Source of the DNA: Coniella vitis
Taxonomy: Eukaryota; Ascomycota; Sordariomycetes; Diaporthales; Schizoparmaceae
Assembly: GCA_011317545.1 (NCBI GenBank)
Contig: WUJK01000004.1
Coordinates: forward strand, 558,001-622,000
Length of the DNA stretch: 64,000 nucleotides
Direction of reading: 5' to 3'
The notes under the pieces were generated by a model. That model worked only from the letters and a program-made list of their open reading frames with translations. It was not told the DNA's origin and ran no database searches. Below are positions 46,401-56,949 of this stretch, piece by piece (within the stretch, counting starts at the first letter, position 1; every line of letters begins with the position of its first letter). The position numbers and the translations under genes are program-made.

Positions 46401-49100
46401 TTTATCTAATAGCGTTATCGGTATATTCCGACGGAACTATCCCTTAAGTAGATTATTTAGGGACTATTAATACTTTATTACTACTAGGCTAATATTATAT
46501 AAATAGGCCGCTATTTTTATCGCTTCGGGCTATAGATAAGATAATAGGTTTATAAATAATAGTATTACTAATTATTTCTTAATTAATTCGCGCCCTACTT
46601 TCTCGGTTATACCGTTAGGCTCTTTTATATATAGAGGGGTTACTTTAAGCTCGATTCCTACCTCCTAGTACTATCGCATATAGGCTATACTATAGTTTAT
46701 ATATAGAATAGCGGCTTTACCGTTTTAGCGGATTTTATATACGTTAAGCTAAAACTGCTAGTATACCTAGGCGACGAAGTTACGAACTAAGCTAAAGACC
46801 GTCGGTCCTATCTTATCTATAGCTATAGAGATAAAGAATTTGCCTAAGAACTCGTCCTTAAATATTATTATATACCTAGCCTCTCCTATACCCGGGTAAA
46901 ATATAAATATATCCTAGTAAACCCTCTAGAAGGGCCTAGGGCTAGTATTCTTAGACGGTCCTTAGTATATAACTCGAGTTAGGAACGCTTTCGTATAGTA
47001 TTCGTAATTTAGTCTTCGTATACCGTTTATTTTAACTCTATAAGCTTATTAGACTAGCTTTTATAGTACTTATACGCCTAAATAGCCTAAACGTAAATAT
47101 TATAGGTGCTCCGAGTCCTCTCGGTCTTTAAGTAGATTAAAAGATAAACGAAATAATAAGTTCGAAACGGGTAGATATAATATACCGGCTTTACTAGACG
47201 GAATAAAAGAGGGTAATAATAGATAGGAGGAGTAATATAGAATATATTTAAAGAAGGCTAAGTTGAAATACCTTTTTAGGGTTACTAGAACTTTATTATC
47301 GCTTAAATCGCCTAAACGTAATATATAATTAAAACTATAGTACTAAACTCCCCTTTTAGCTAATAACGCTTTAGAGATAATATTTACGTAAAAACCTTCT
47401 ACTAAGTATACCTTTTTAAGAATAAGGTTATATATTTTATTATTAAGGTACCGTTTAATAATTCGTATACTATATCCCTTAACTAGGAATAAGATACTAT
47501 TTATACTAACGGTTATACCGTTATCTTTAGGGACGAATAACCTATCCTTTAGAAGTAAGATACTATTAATAAGGTATATAGCTCTATAGTTATCTAAAAC
47601 GGTGCTTTATAAGAGGTTATAGTAGCCTTCCTCGATTATAGAGAAGGCTTTATTAAACTAGTTCTAAAAGAGTAGGTCTAGGTTAATTACTGCTATAGTC
47701 TAGGCTAAATAGGATTATAATAACTAAGATAAAGAGATTATATATATTATACTTTATATAAATATATATATAAAATGCAGTATAACTAAAGGAAAAGATA
47801 TAAAGAAATAGAATATATAGGTATTCTAAGCCCTATTTATCCTTCGAGGTATCCTCCTATATATTTATTATCTTTACTATTACTATTCGTTTACCCTAAT
47901 CGGCCCGAACTACTTAAACTAGGAAAATCTAATAGGTTTTATCCGTTAGGTAGCTACTTCTTTATAATAAGTTTACTAATAAGGTATTTATATTATCTTA
48001 GTCCTAACTTCTGCTATATATAGTAGATCTCTTTCTTATTTAGCGTAGCCTCTATATTATCCGGTTTCGTCCCGTTATATACCTATCTAAGCCGCTAATA
48101 GGTCTATAGTTACTAGCTATAGTAATAAGATAGAGTTTTATATAGATACTTATAATCTAAACGCTTCTTATTAGTAGAGGATTTACCGGAATTGCCGTTT
48201 TATACCGAGTTAGTATAAACTAGTATACTAAATACGTTAATACCTATCTTTAACCCTTTACTAGAGATTAAGTTAATTAAGAGAAGGGTAGAATAAGCCT
48301 TAGAGTAGTACTTAATAGATAAGATATCCTTACTAATTACTTAGTTCGTAATATAATCCTATAGTATTCGAATTACCTAGTCTAGAGCTAGGCGATACTA
48401 AATAGCTATAAGGAATAGCTCCGTAGCGTATATTCCTATAGCCTTAGGGAGGTTATTTACTTTAGCTTAAATATACGCCTATATATATTCGTTTAGCTAT
48501 TTAGAGGCTAAAGTCGGATATCTAGCCTTCTCGAGAACTACGAGATATTTTTAGCGAACGAAGTTTTATATAATAGTATCCGAAGGTAATAATTCCTCCT
48601 TTAGTTTCTTTATAAGGTCCTTAAGTATCTATTAACCTTTAGTCTTAGCGAGGTTTATACGAATAGGCTAAAGTAGAGAGTTTAGGACTGTTTTATTAAT
48701 CTAGGTAGCGATCTTTTCGAGAGCTATTTTCTTCTCCTTCTTAGCCGATAGACCGATTTAGTAGTTTCGGACCTATTTATTATAGAATCGCTAGCGTTAT
48801 TCCTATATTAGAGGTACGAATCCCTCGTCTAAGTTATCGTAAGTCTTCTTATAATCGTTAAGAAGACCTCCGTATAATATTTTATCCGATTATACTTACG
48901 TAAGTATACTTAGACTAGTTATTTACGTATTAGGGTCTTTAGGGTTTATATCGGATTAGATACCTTTTTGCTAATAATAGGCCCTAAGCGTAGCATATTA
49001 TACCGGAAAGGTAATAGAATCCGTATATTTCACCTAATATTTAAAGTCCTCTAAAACTATCGTAAGAAAAGTAGGTCCTTACGGCTTAGATAGTCGATTT
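43500..49100 (-). pseudogene. Copia gag-pol, RIP-inactivated
   Basis: Minus-strand order from right to left: a gag-like helical domain (48.3-49.05 kb; motifs FVRxKYLVVLEKARYPTLA and ATELFLIAIQYRLALD), a Lys-rich linker, integrase core (46.2-47.0 kb), reverse transcriptase (44.4-45.1 kb), then a RNase H region towards 43.6 kb. The order gag-IN-RT-RH is that of Ty1/copia (Pseudoviridae-type), not gypsy. Many TAA/TAG codons interrupt it, start codons are lost, and the second catalytic Asp of the YVDD box reads Asn, so no product is expected. Confidence 0.85.
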
Positions 49101-49214
49101 ACGCTATTATTAGGGATTAAAGATATTAAATAAAAGTAATTTTAACTAGTAAGCTTATACGTTTACTTAGGAAAAGGAGATTCTAGCCGTTTAGCTCGTA
49201 TCCGGGCTTATAAC

Positions 49215-49292
49215 TAAGAAAATAAGGTATATATAAAGCTTAATCATTAGCTAAAACAAGCGAAACAAAAGAGAGGTTAAAAGAGTATATAT
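49215..49292 (-). repeat. Copia 5' LTR, inner fragment
   Basis: First 78 bp (plus-strand order) of the right-hand copia LTR, ending with the TATAT target duplicated by the gypsy insertion (49,288-49,292). Heavily RIP-mutated: GTGTGCAC of the left LTR reads ATATATAT-like here. Confidence 0.92.
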
Positions 49293-49631
49293 TATTACAG
49301 GCCCACGGGTAAATGCACGGCTTCGGCATACCAGGGCACGAAGCCTTAGTTAGTATATTCCCTTCTCGTCTAGAGACTAGCATTATATAAGCGCTAAATA
49401 AGAGCGTCTCCCGAGCAGCTTATAAGTCGTATAAAAGACTATCGGTAATAGGACCCGTATCGATAGTAAACCTATAGAAAACTCTATCTACGGGTAGATC
49501 CTAAACGTAAGAGCTACTTAAGAGTAGCTCTCGCGCTATTATATAGATACTATTCTTACTTCTCTCCTTAAGTTAGTTAATAATAGAAATTAGGATCGAA
49601 ACTATAAACGCTCTCTCGATACCCGTTTATA
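49293..49631 (+). repeat. Gypsy 5' LTR
   Basis: 339 bp. The first 50 bp keep intact CpA and TpG (ACAGGCCCACGGG, ATGCACGG), forming an unmutated island beside fully mutated copia DNA; the rest is RIP-mutated. Confidence 0.93.
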
Positions 49632-49899
49632 TTTAACTAACTTCTTTTCTACCTACCCTATATATCCAACGGTATTTATATACTTATTTAGCGTATAACC
49701 TTAGGATATTATACCCCTATAACGAGCAATTCGGGTAACTCCCTACCTAAGCGAATAATAATAATAATAATATAATAATAACTATATAATAAATAGTTAC
49801 TTAAATAATAGAAGAGCAGCGGTATATTATTAAAGGAGTAGTATAATAGTAGCGCGAAAATAGCGTACGAAACCTAGAAGCGCTTATAATACGATTTAT

Positions 49900-52800
49900 A
49901 TAAATCGAATAATCCCGCAGCTTACTACTATAGGAGCTATTAGTAAGTATTAGTAATATAGCGGCCGAATACCCTAACCCGGCACCTAACGAACTAGAAG
50001 ATACCTATACCCCTACCTCCTAAGATATAGAAAACGCCGATATCGATATAGATAAGGCCCTAAAGAGTATAATTATACCTAAACGTAAGCCCCTTTCTTA
50101 GCTAGCGAACTTTAAGGGTATATATACTTAATTCCTAGCTTAGGAGCGTACTATAAGGTATAAACTCGTCCGAGATACCTACTTTATCGGGAATTATATA
50201 AATAAGTTCTAAGAAATCTATAAGTACCTAGAGGGAGATATAAAGGTTATAGTAAGGAGCTATTATATTATAGGAGGAGAGTATAGCCTTTAGAAACCCT
50301 CCTTATTCTTATAATAGCTCCGCTACCGATATTATAATAAGAACTACGCTATTATTACTTCTTAAAGGCTTAGGAGCTTTACTTAGAAGAAAGGCTAACC
50401 CTTCCCTAACTTTTTCTCCTAATAGGAGAAGTTACTAATAGACTCCGGCGGTATAGAATAGCCGGATTTAGCTAAGTTAATATACCTAAAGGGCGCTATT
50501 AATAGCGTATTACGTATATAACTTATTAGTATAGAAATACCGTTAATATATAATAACTAGGTAAAGAAAGCGTTCTATATCTTAGCTAAGCTAAAAAGCT
50601 ATATCGCTATCCGAAATAGTAGCTACGCTTTACCTTTAAGCTATTTATCCGGAGCTATAATATAGCGCTTTAGGATAACCTAATAAGTAGGAGGAAACGG
50701 ATAGAAACCGTAAAACCCTTATACGGATCCCGATAGGGATACGGCTATAATTAGTATTAATACTCTATAGGCTAATAAATAGCGTATAAGGTAGGTTAAC
50801 TAAGCGGAGATTAGGCGTAGGAAAGAGTAGGGACTCTATTATAGGTACGGACGTTCGAACTATAGAATCGCTTATTACCCCTTCCTACCCGTACGCCCGC
50901 CTAATAGCTTAGGAGCTATATAGGAGATGGAAATTAATATTACTAATACTAACCTTATCGACCTTAATAATACTATTAAGGAATAGGAGGAAAACTAGCT
51001 ACTCCTATATAGAGTTATATATAGGAGCTTATAGGTTTCGACTTTAGCTTATAAGAAGTAAAGTATTAGATAAATAGAAACTATTTTATAATAGACTTAT
51101 TTTATAATTTAACTCTATTTATCCTAATATTTATTAATTCTAGCTATAACTATTATTCTGCTATAAGCGAGATACTTATATATAAGTTAATACTTCCGCG
51201 TATACCTATCCCGCTTAGGACCCTTTATTAATCGTTAAGGGAGAGAATATTATATAAGTAGCCTATTATCCGCTATATAACCTACCTTAATATAAACCTA
51301 GACGGGTATTTATATCGTATTTAGGCTTATATAATCCCCCGCCTTTAATATAACCTTATTTTAGGAAAACCTTAGGTAGAAAGAGAGAGGGTAATATATA
51401 TAGCTTATAAGCACCGCCTAAGTATCGGACGAATAGGAGGATTAGAGGTTTAGGAATAGGGATATAACCCTAAGAATTTTAACTATATATCCGTTAATAC
51501 CCTTACTATCTAAAGCGAAGTTCGGCGTATAAAACGTTTAAGTACCGCTTAAGTAACGCTCTTTAGTATTATAATAGCCGATATTACTAAGGCCTTATTA
51601 CCGAAAGTAGAATCCTCGGTTAACGAGAAACTCCCCCTAGAGTATTACGAGTTCCGGAACCTCTTTAATAAGGATATAGCTTCCGTACTACCGCCGTATA
51701 GAGAGGGAGCGGACTATAAGATTCGGCTATATAAGAAGGCGGATAGGTCTATTATAAACGCCCTATAGGGCCCGTTATATAGGATATTTAGAGAAGAACT
51801 TATCGTACTAAGGAAGACTCTTACTAAGCTACTTAATATAAGCTATATTAGAGCTAGTAGCTCCTTAATAAGAGCTCCTATAATCTTTATTAAGAAACTA
51901 GGGGGTAGCCTCCGTTTTTATATAGATTATTATACGCTTAACGTTATTTCGGAAGCCGACCGCTACCTACTCCCCCTTATTAAAAAGACCCTATCTAATA
52001 TCGTAAACGCTAAATATTTTATTAAGCTTAATATATAAGCAGCGTTTTATAAGCTTTATATTAAGGAAGGAAACGAGTAGAAGACCGCCTTTCGTATAAG
52101 GTACGGCCTCTTCGAGTAGCTAATAACCCCGTTCGGATTTATAGGCGCTTCCGTAATATTCTAGCGCTATATTAACAACGCTCTATACCCCTACCTAAAT
52201 ATCTTCTATTTAGCTTATATCGATAATATTCTGGTATATACCGACGGTATAACTAAAGACTACCGAGTAAAGGTAAAGCTAGTATTACGCGCTTTCGAAG
52301 TAATAGGTCTAAATTTAGATATCGCTAAGTACGAATTCGGCGTAACCGAAACGAAATACCTAGGCTTTATTATTAAAGCGGGGGTAGGGACTTATATAGA
52401 CCCCGAGAAGGTATACGTTATATATAATTAGGAGGCTCCGAAGATAGTTAAGGGAGTCCGTAGCTTTCTAGGATTTACAAACTTCTATTGTTAATTTATT
52501 GCTAATTATTCCGAAATCGTAAGGCCCTTCCTAGCCTTAACTAAAAAGGGGGTCCTATTTAGGTTCGGGGAGTAGGAAGAAGCTATATTTAAGTAGCTAA
52601 AGTATCTCTTTATTAGTAAGCCTATACTCGCCTAATAGGATCCGGATAAGGAGATAGTATTAGAGGCGGATTATTCTAGTTATTCGTTAAGCAGCTACCT
52701 CTCTTAAAGGGACGAGTACGGTATCCTCCGCCCGGTAATATATTACTCGCGCTACCTAAGCCCTATAGAGTATAACTACGAGATCTATAATAAGGAACTA

Positions 52801-54690
52801 TTAGCTATTATTAATTACTTAAGAGTATAGGATATAGAGCTTAGGGGTACCGTATTACTATTTACGATTTACTCGGATTATAAGAACCTCGAATATTTTA
52901 TAATATTATAGCGTTTTACCGAGAGGTAGGTCCGCTAGTCCGAAACGATAGCTCGTTTTCGATACTATTTAGTCTACCGTATAGGAGCTATTAGCGAGCA
53001 TCTAAACGCCCTTTCGAGGAGGGAGTAGGATATACTACGTAATATATCTAATAAACGCCTTACCGGTAGGTAAATCCAGCTTTTACTATTAATAGAGATA
53101 AGCTAAGTTATAGTATACGATAAGCTACTACTAATAGGTAGCGAGGTTTTTATATAAAAGGAGCTCTAGCGCTTATAGGATAACGCTACCTTATATAATA
53201 AGGTATACTCCTAGCTTATAGGTATAATCCGTAGGGGTAAATACTCTTTTCCCCCTTACCTATAAATATCCGAAGGTAAGCCTATTAAGGTATCTATAGC
53301 GGAGTATTCGATCGATAAGAAAGGATTACTTAGGTTCTATAAATAGCTCTAATTACCAGATTAGGAACCCTTATATACTAAACTAACGTAAAGTATCTAT
53401 AATTCCACCCTATCTAGCTACCTAGGAAGGGATATTACTATTACGATAATAATAAGGGGCTATTTCTAGCTAGGTATATACCGTAGTATTCGGCGGTTTA
53501 TACGAAATTACGATATTTATAAATATAAGACGGTATAAAGATACTAAAGGAAGGGCCTTCTTAAGCCCCTACTAATACTTAAGCGGGTATAGAGCGAGTT
53601 ATCCGTAGACTTTATAATCGACCTCCCCTATAAGGATAATATAAAAGAGGCTTACTTAATAATAATTATAAACCGATTAACGAAAGCTATTATACTCGAA
53701 GCTATATATAATATAAGCGCGGAAGTATATATAGAGCGGTTCTTATACTATTACTAGCGGTTTTATAGTTTCCCTAAGGTAATAGTTAGTAACCGAGGCT
53801 TAAACTAGGTAGGAGGGTTTTAGCGCCGATTATATAAGCTTATAAAGATAGAATAGCGCCTAAATACCGCTTTCCACCTATAAACGGACGGAGCTATAGA
53901 AAGGGCAAACTAAAAGGTTATAGATTACCTCCGAGCGTTCGTTATATATATATAATTAGATTAGCCGATACTCCTACCCGGCGCTTAACTAGCTATTAAT
54001 AATAGGGATATTAGTATAATTAGCCTTAGCTTATTTTTTATCCTATACGGCTATTATATAGATCTAATCGAATAGGTAGAGTATAATACGTTATTAGCGT
54101 AAGCGCTTAAAGTTTAGGCCGAGAACTTCGTCTAACGGCTTAAAGATATAACTACTTTCGCTTAAGCCGTAATAGTAATCGTATAGCAATAAATAGAAGA
54201 ATCTACGAATAAATTATAAGTAGTTATAGAGCGGCTTATTAAGGGCGATAAGGTTTAGCTCTCCTTATAAAATATTACTACCGACCGCCCTTTAAAGAAG
54301 TTAGCCTAGCTATACGAGAAGTATACCGTAATATACGTTATTAGCCCTTATATAGTAGAATTAGACGTCCCGTTAGGTATTTACCCTTATTTCTATATAG
54401 ATCTCCTAATTCGAGCTATATAAGACCTGCTCCCGTTATAGGTATAGAGTGAATACCGGCTTAACCCTATTATAGTTAAAGAAGGAAAGGAATCCGAGTA
54501 TTAGGTAGAAAGTATTATTAGAGTATATAATAAGCTATATAGAGGCTATACGAAAACGGACGAAACGCTATAATATAAAGTCCTAGTTAAATAGATCGGA
54601 TAGGACTAACTAGACTAATAGCCGTTATCCGAATTTAAAGATATAATTACTCTTAAGGAGTTCGAGTAACGTTATAATAGCGCTATAAGT
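49900..54690 (+). pseudogene. Gypsy gag-pol, RIP-inactivated, with chromodomain
   Basis: Plus-strand decoded frames. The zinc knuckle at 50,837-50,878 keeps the exact C-x2-C-x4-H-x4-C spacing, but all four ligand codons are now Tyr (TGY and CAY to TAY). RT motifs: LPLIKKTLSNI, AFRIRYGLFE, TPFGFIGASV, LAYIDNILVYTD. RNase H region: LEADYSSYSL, then LLAIINYLR. Integrase: VIVSNRGLN, then LQTDGAIERANQKV. Codons at about 54,490-54,680 decode to EYQVESIIRV ... YKVLVKQIGxDQ ... PLSEFKDIITLKEFE, the spacing of a chromodomain. Chromodomains in chromoviruses direct integration to modified chromatin. Confidence 0.85.
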
Positions 54691-56214
54691 TACGATAGCC
54701 TAAAATCGTAGAAAAGAAGAGTAGGGAAATTAAGTATTATAGATAAAAAGAAAACTATATATAAAACGCGCGCTAATATAGCTACCTATTTATCCTTACT
54801 TACCTCCTCCTTACTATTAGAATTACTCTCCTTAGTTTTACTAGAATAAGGGTTATTATTAATACCGCGCTTTATTTTAATACTAACTAAGCCCTTACCT
54901 TTACTACCCCCCTTTATAAGCTTTACTAATAGGTCGGTAATATCCTCTAGCGCTACCGCCTAATAGTATATAAGCTTATAGCTATAGCGCTAATATAAAG
55001 TTAATAGGATATAAGTAGGGGAGGAGTAGTAGGTATATATACTACGGGTATACTTATTATTTAATAACCGGACCTTATTACGGCTAGCTTAAGTCTTACC
55101 TAACTTAGGTAGGTAATTACGGGTACGGTATACGGCGAGAGCGGTAAGGGCCTAGGGGCGGAGAGTATTTAAAGTATATAAGTACGGGAAGATATAAGTA
55201 GAGAAGGAGTAGTATATACTAGGGTTAGAAGTATTATAGGCGAGGGAATAGTTAACTATAATAATAATAGCGGTATATATCTTATCGGTTTAGTAAAGGG
55301 GGGTATAGGAGTAGCCGGAGTTCTTACCCTTCTTATTCGTCCTATAGGGGAAATAATAAGCGCCGGCTATAGTAGTTAGTAAGCTACGAAGAAGTAGGAA
55401 AAGCGTTACTTACTAATACCGTATAAGTAGAGGGAAAGGGGGTTCTTAGAAGCCCTTATAATATAGGGTAGGTATTACTCGTCCCTAATACCCTTAGGGA
55501 GGGTAATATAAGGTTAGAGCTATAGGTTAATAGCAATAATACTCTAAATAAGCTTATTAATAGCCTTATCGAGCTAGGTAGCGGTAGAGGTAAGGACGGT
55601 AGCGGTAGGAGTAGTAATAGGCGCGGTAGGAGTAGCTATAGCTATAGCTACGGGTATTACCGCTATAGGAGTAGCTATAAAGCTAGTAGTAATAGCGGGG
55701 GCGGCGGCGGTAGGTACAGCGGTAGGAGCTACGCTAGCTTATTTAGAGCGAATAGTAACGTTTATACTACTAGTAAAGCTAAGTATAAATAGAGGACGAA
55801 TAGGGAAAGCGCGATACTTACCTTATTATTATAGGGGTTAGTTTCGTATTACTTATAAGGGCTTTAGTTTAATTAAGAGGAGGGAATAACCCCTAGAATA
55901 GGGGTTAAGAGGGTATTTATACTTTTTCGAAGCTTTAAGAGTAAAGATATTACGTTTATAACCGCCTATTAAGTTAAGGGCGTCGCTATTATTCTATTAA
56001 CGAATAATAAGCGGTAGAACTTATAGACTCGCCGAGAGCTAGGTTAAAGGGAGCTTTATAGATATAAGACTCCTTATATACTCGCTAGATACGAGGATAA
56101 GGCTCCTTTAATAGGGTGGGCGGGCGTAGCGGCGTTATATCGTTATACTTTTTAGGTAGCTATTATATTATATACGGCTCTATAGGAGGGCGTTCGGCCT
56201 AAGCAGGGGGGTAA
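54690..56214. other. Gypsy region between pol and 3' LTR, possible antisense coding
   Basis: About 1.5 kb, longer than a usual gypsy 3' leader. On the minus strand, about 55,580-55,820 decodes as an uninterrupted Ala/Thr/Pro-rich stretch (ASVAPTAVPTAAAPAI, then ATPTAPITTPTATVLTSTAT), and GTAAGT donor-like sites occur near 55,820 and 54,810. On the plus strand no continuous frame is seen. This may be the remnant of an antisense accessory gene or non-coding sequence. Confidence 0.35.
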
Positions 56215-56553
56215 TATTATAGGCCTACGGGTAAATATACGGCTTCGATATACTAGGGTATAAAGCCTTAGTTAGTATATTCCCTTCTCGTCTAGAGACT
56301 AGTATTATATAAGCGCTAAATAAGAGCGTTTCCCGAGTAGCTTACGAGCTATATAAAAGACTATCGGTAATAGGACCCGTATCGACGGTAGACCTATAGA
56401 AAACTCTATCTACGGGTAGATCCTAAACGTAAGAGCTACTTAAGAGCAGCTCTCGCGCCGCTATATAGATACTATTCTTACTTCTCTCCTTAAGTTAGTT
56501 AATAATAGAAATTGGGATCGAAACTGCGAACGCTCTCTCGATGCCCGTTTATA
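56215..56553 (+). repeat. Gypsy 3' LTR
   Basis: 339 bp, equal in length to the 5' LTR; differences are transitions. The last about 70 bp (ATTGGGATCG, ACTGCGAACG, GATGCCCG) are nearly free of RIP while the matching bases of the 5' LTR are mutated. Confidence 0.93.
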
Positions 56554-56558
56554 TATAT

Positions 56559-56695
56559 CTTCTATATATCTAGCTGTAAAAAAGAGCTATTATTCGAATA
56601 TTTGAGTATCGCCGAAGCCATTGTTCTGCTTATGTAAAGCCTATTGTCAGGCTGACATAATGGCTTTCGGGTTAGGGTTGAATGCCACTTTCACA
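56559..56695 (-). repeat. Copia 5' LTR, outer fragment
   Basis: Last 137 bp of the split copia LTR, ending GCCACTTTCACA just before the GAGTA duplication. Largely unmutated (TTGAGTATCG, GTCAGGCTGACATAATGG), so it is close to the ancestral LTR sequence. Confidence 0.92.
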
Positions 56696-56949
56696 GAGTA
56701 CTATCGTGTCGACGTATCAGGCGTTTTCAGACACTCGTATACCGAAGCTCGTGCGAAGGATGGTACTGGAAGTAACCATCATGGCTTCAACTTATGATAG
56801 AGAACTCAGAAAAGAAAATGTATATATGAACAATCTGTCTCGAATCGTTGAGTCTCAGATTCACCCGCTCAACATTGTCACTCATTCTTTATTTTTACGC
56901 TCGCTTCTCCAGTCATTCGTTACCAGCATCACCATCAACTCAAGTTAAC

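Larger units (their letters stand above)
49293..56553 (+). mobile_element. RIP-degraded Ty3/gypsy LTR retrotransposon (chromovirus type)
   Basis: 7,261 bp, plus strand, inserted in the copia 5' LTR with target duplication TATAT (49,288-49,292 and 56,554-56,558). LTRs of 339 bp lie at 49,293-49,631 and 56,215-56,553. They begin TATTACAGG/TATTATAGG (from TGTTACAGG) and end GTTTATA. A G-rich tract (AGGGGGGTAA) precedes the 3' LTR, confirming orientation. Decoded order: gag with zinc knuckle (about 50.0-50.9 kb), a protease-like region, RT (51.9-52.4 kb; YIDN at 52,216-52,227 from YxDD), RNase H (52.5-53.0 kb), integrase (53.3-54.3 kb; LSVDFIIDLP and LQTDGAIERANQ), and a C-terminal chromodomain-like segment. 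IN lies after RT, as in Ty3/gypsy. Full of TAA/TAG; non-functional. Confidence 0.93.
41575..56700 (-). mobile_element. RIP-degraded Ty1/copia-type LTR retrotransposon, interrupted by a gypsy element
   Basis: Bounded by perfect 5-bp target duplications GAGTA (41,575-41,579 and 56,696-56,700). LTRs are 41,580-41,794 and 49,215-49,292 plus 56,559-56,695, each 215 bp and differing only by transitions. Without the inner gypsy element and its target duplication the copia is about 7.85 kb. Orientation is minus: a G-rich tract (TTGGGGGGTA on the minus strand) abuts the left LTR, which is therefore the 3' LTR. Decoded minus-strand frames give gag near the right LTR (48.2-49.1 kb), integrase (46.2-47.0 kb; PLYIKEPNGITEKVGRELI, the copia PEQNG-type signature) and reverse transcriptase (44.4-45.1 kb). 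The reverse transcriptase shows LLLLK-V-FRYKIDG, KVRIYVRGDL and YIDN at 44,547-44,558 (YVDD mutated). Stops are TAA/TAG at former CAA, CAG or TGG codons. The element is dead. Confidence 0.93.

Noticed and set aside
41575..56700. AT-rich block as a centromere core or mitochondrial insertion
   Set aside because: Defined LTRs, target duplications and decodable gag-pol frames explain the whole block as RIP-mutated retrotransposons.
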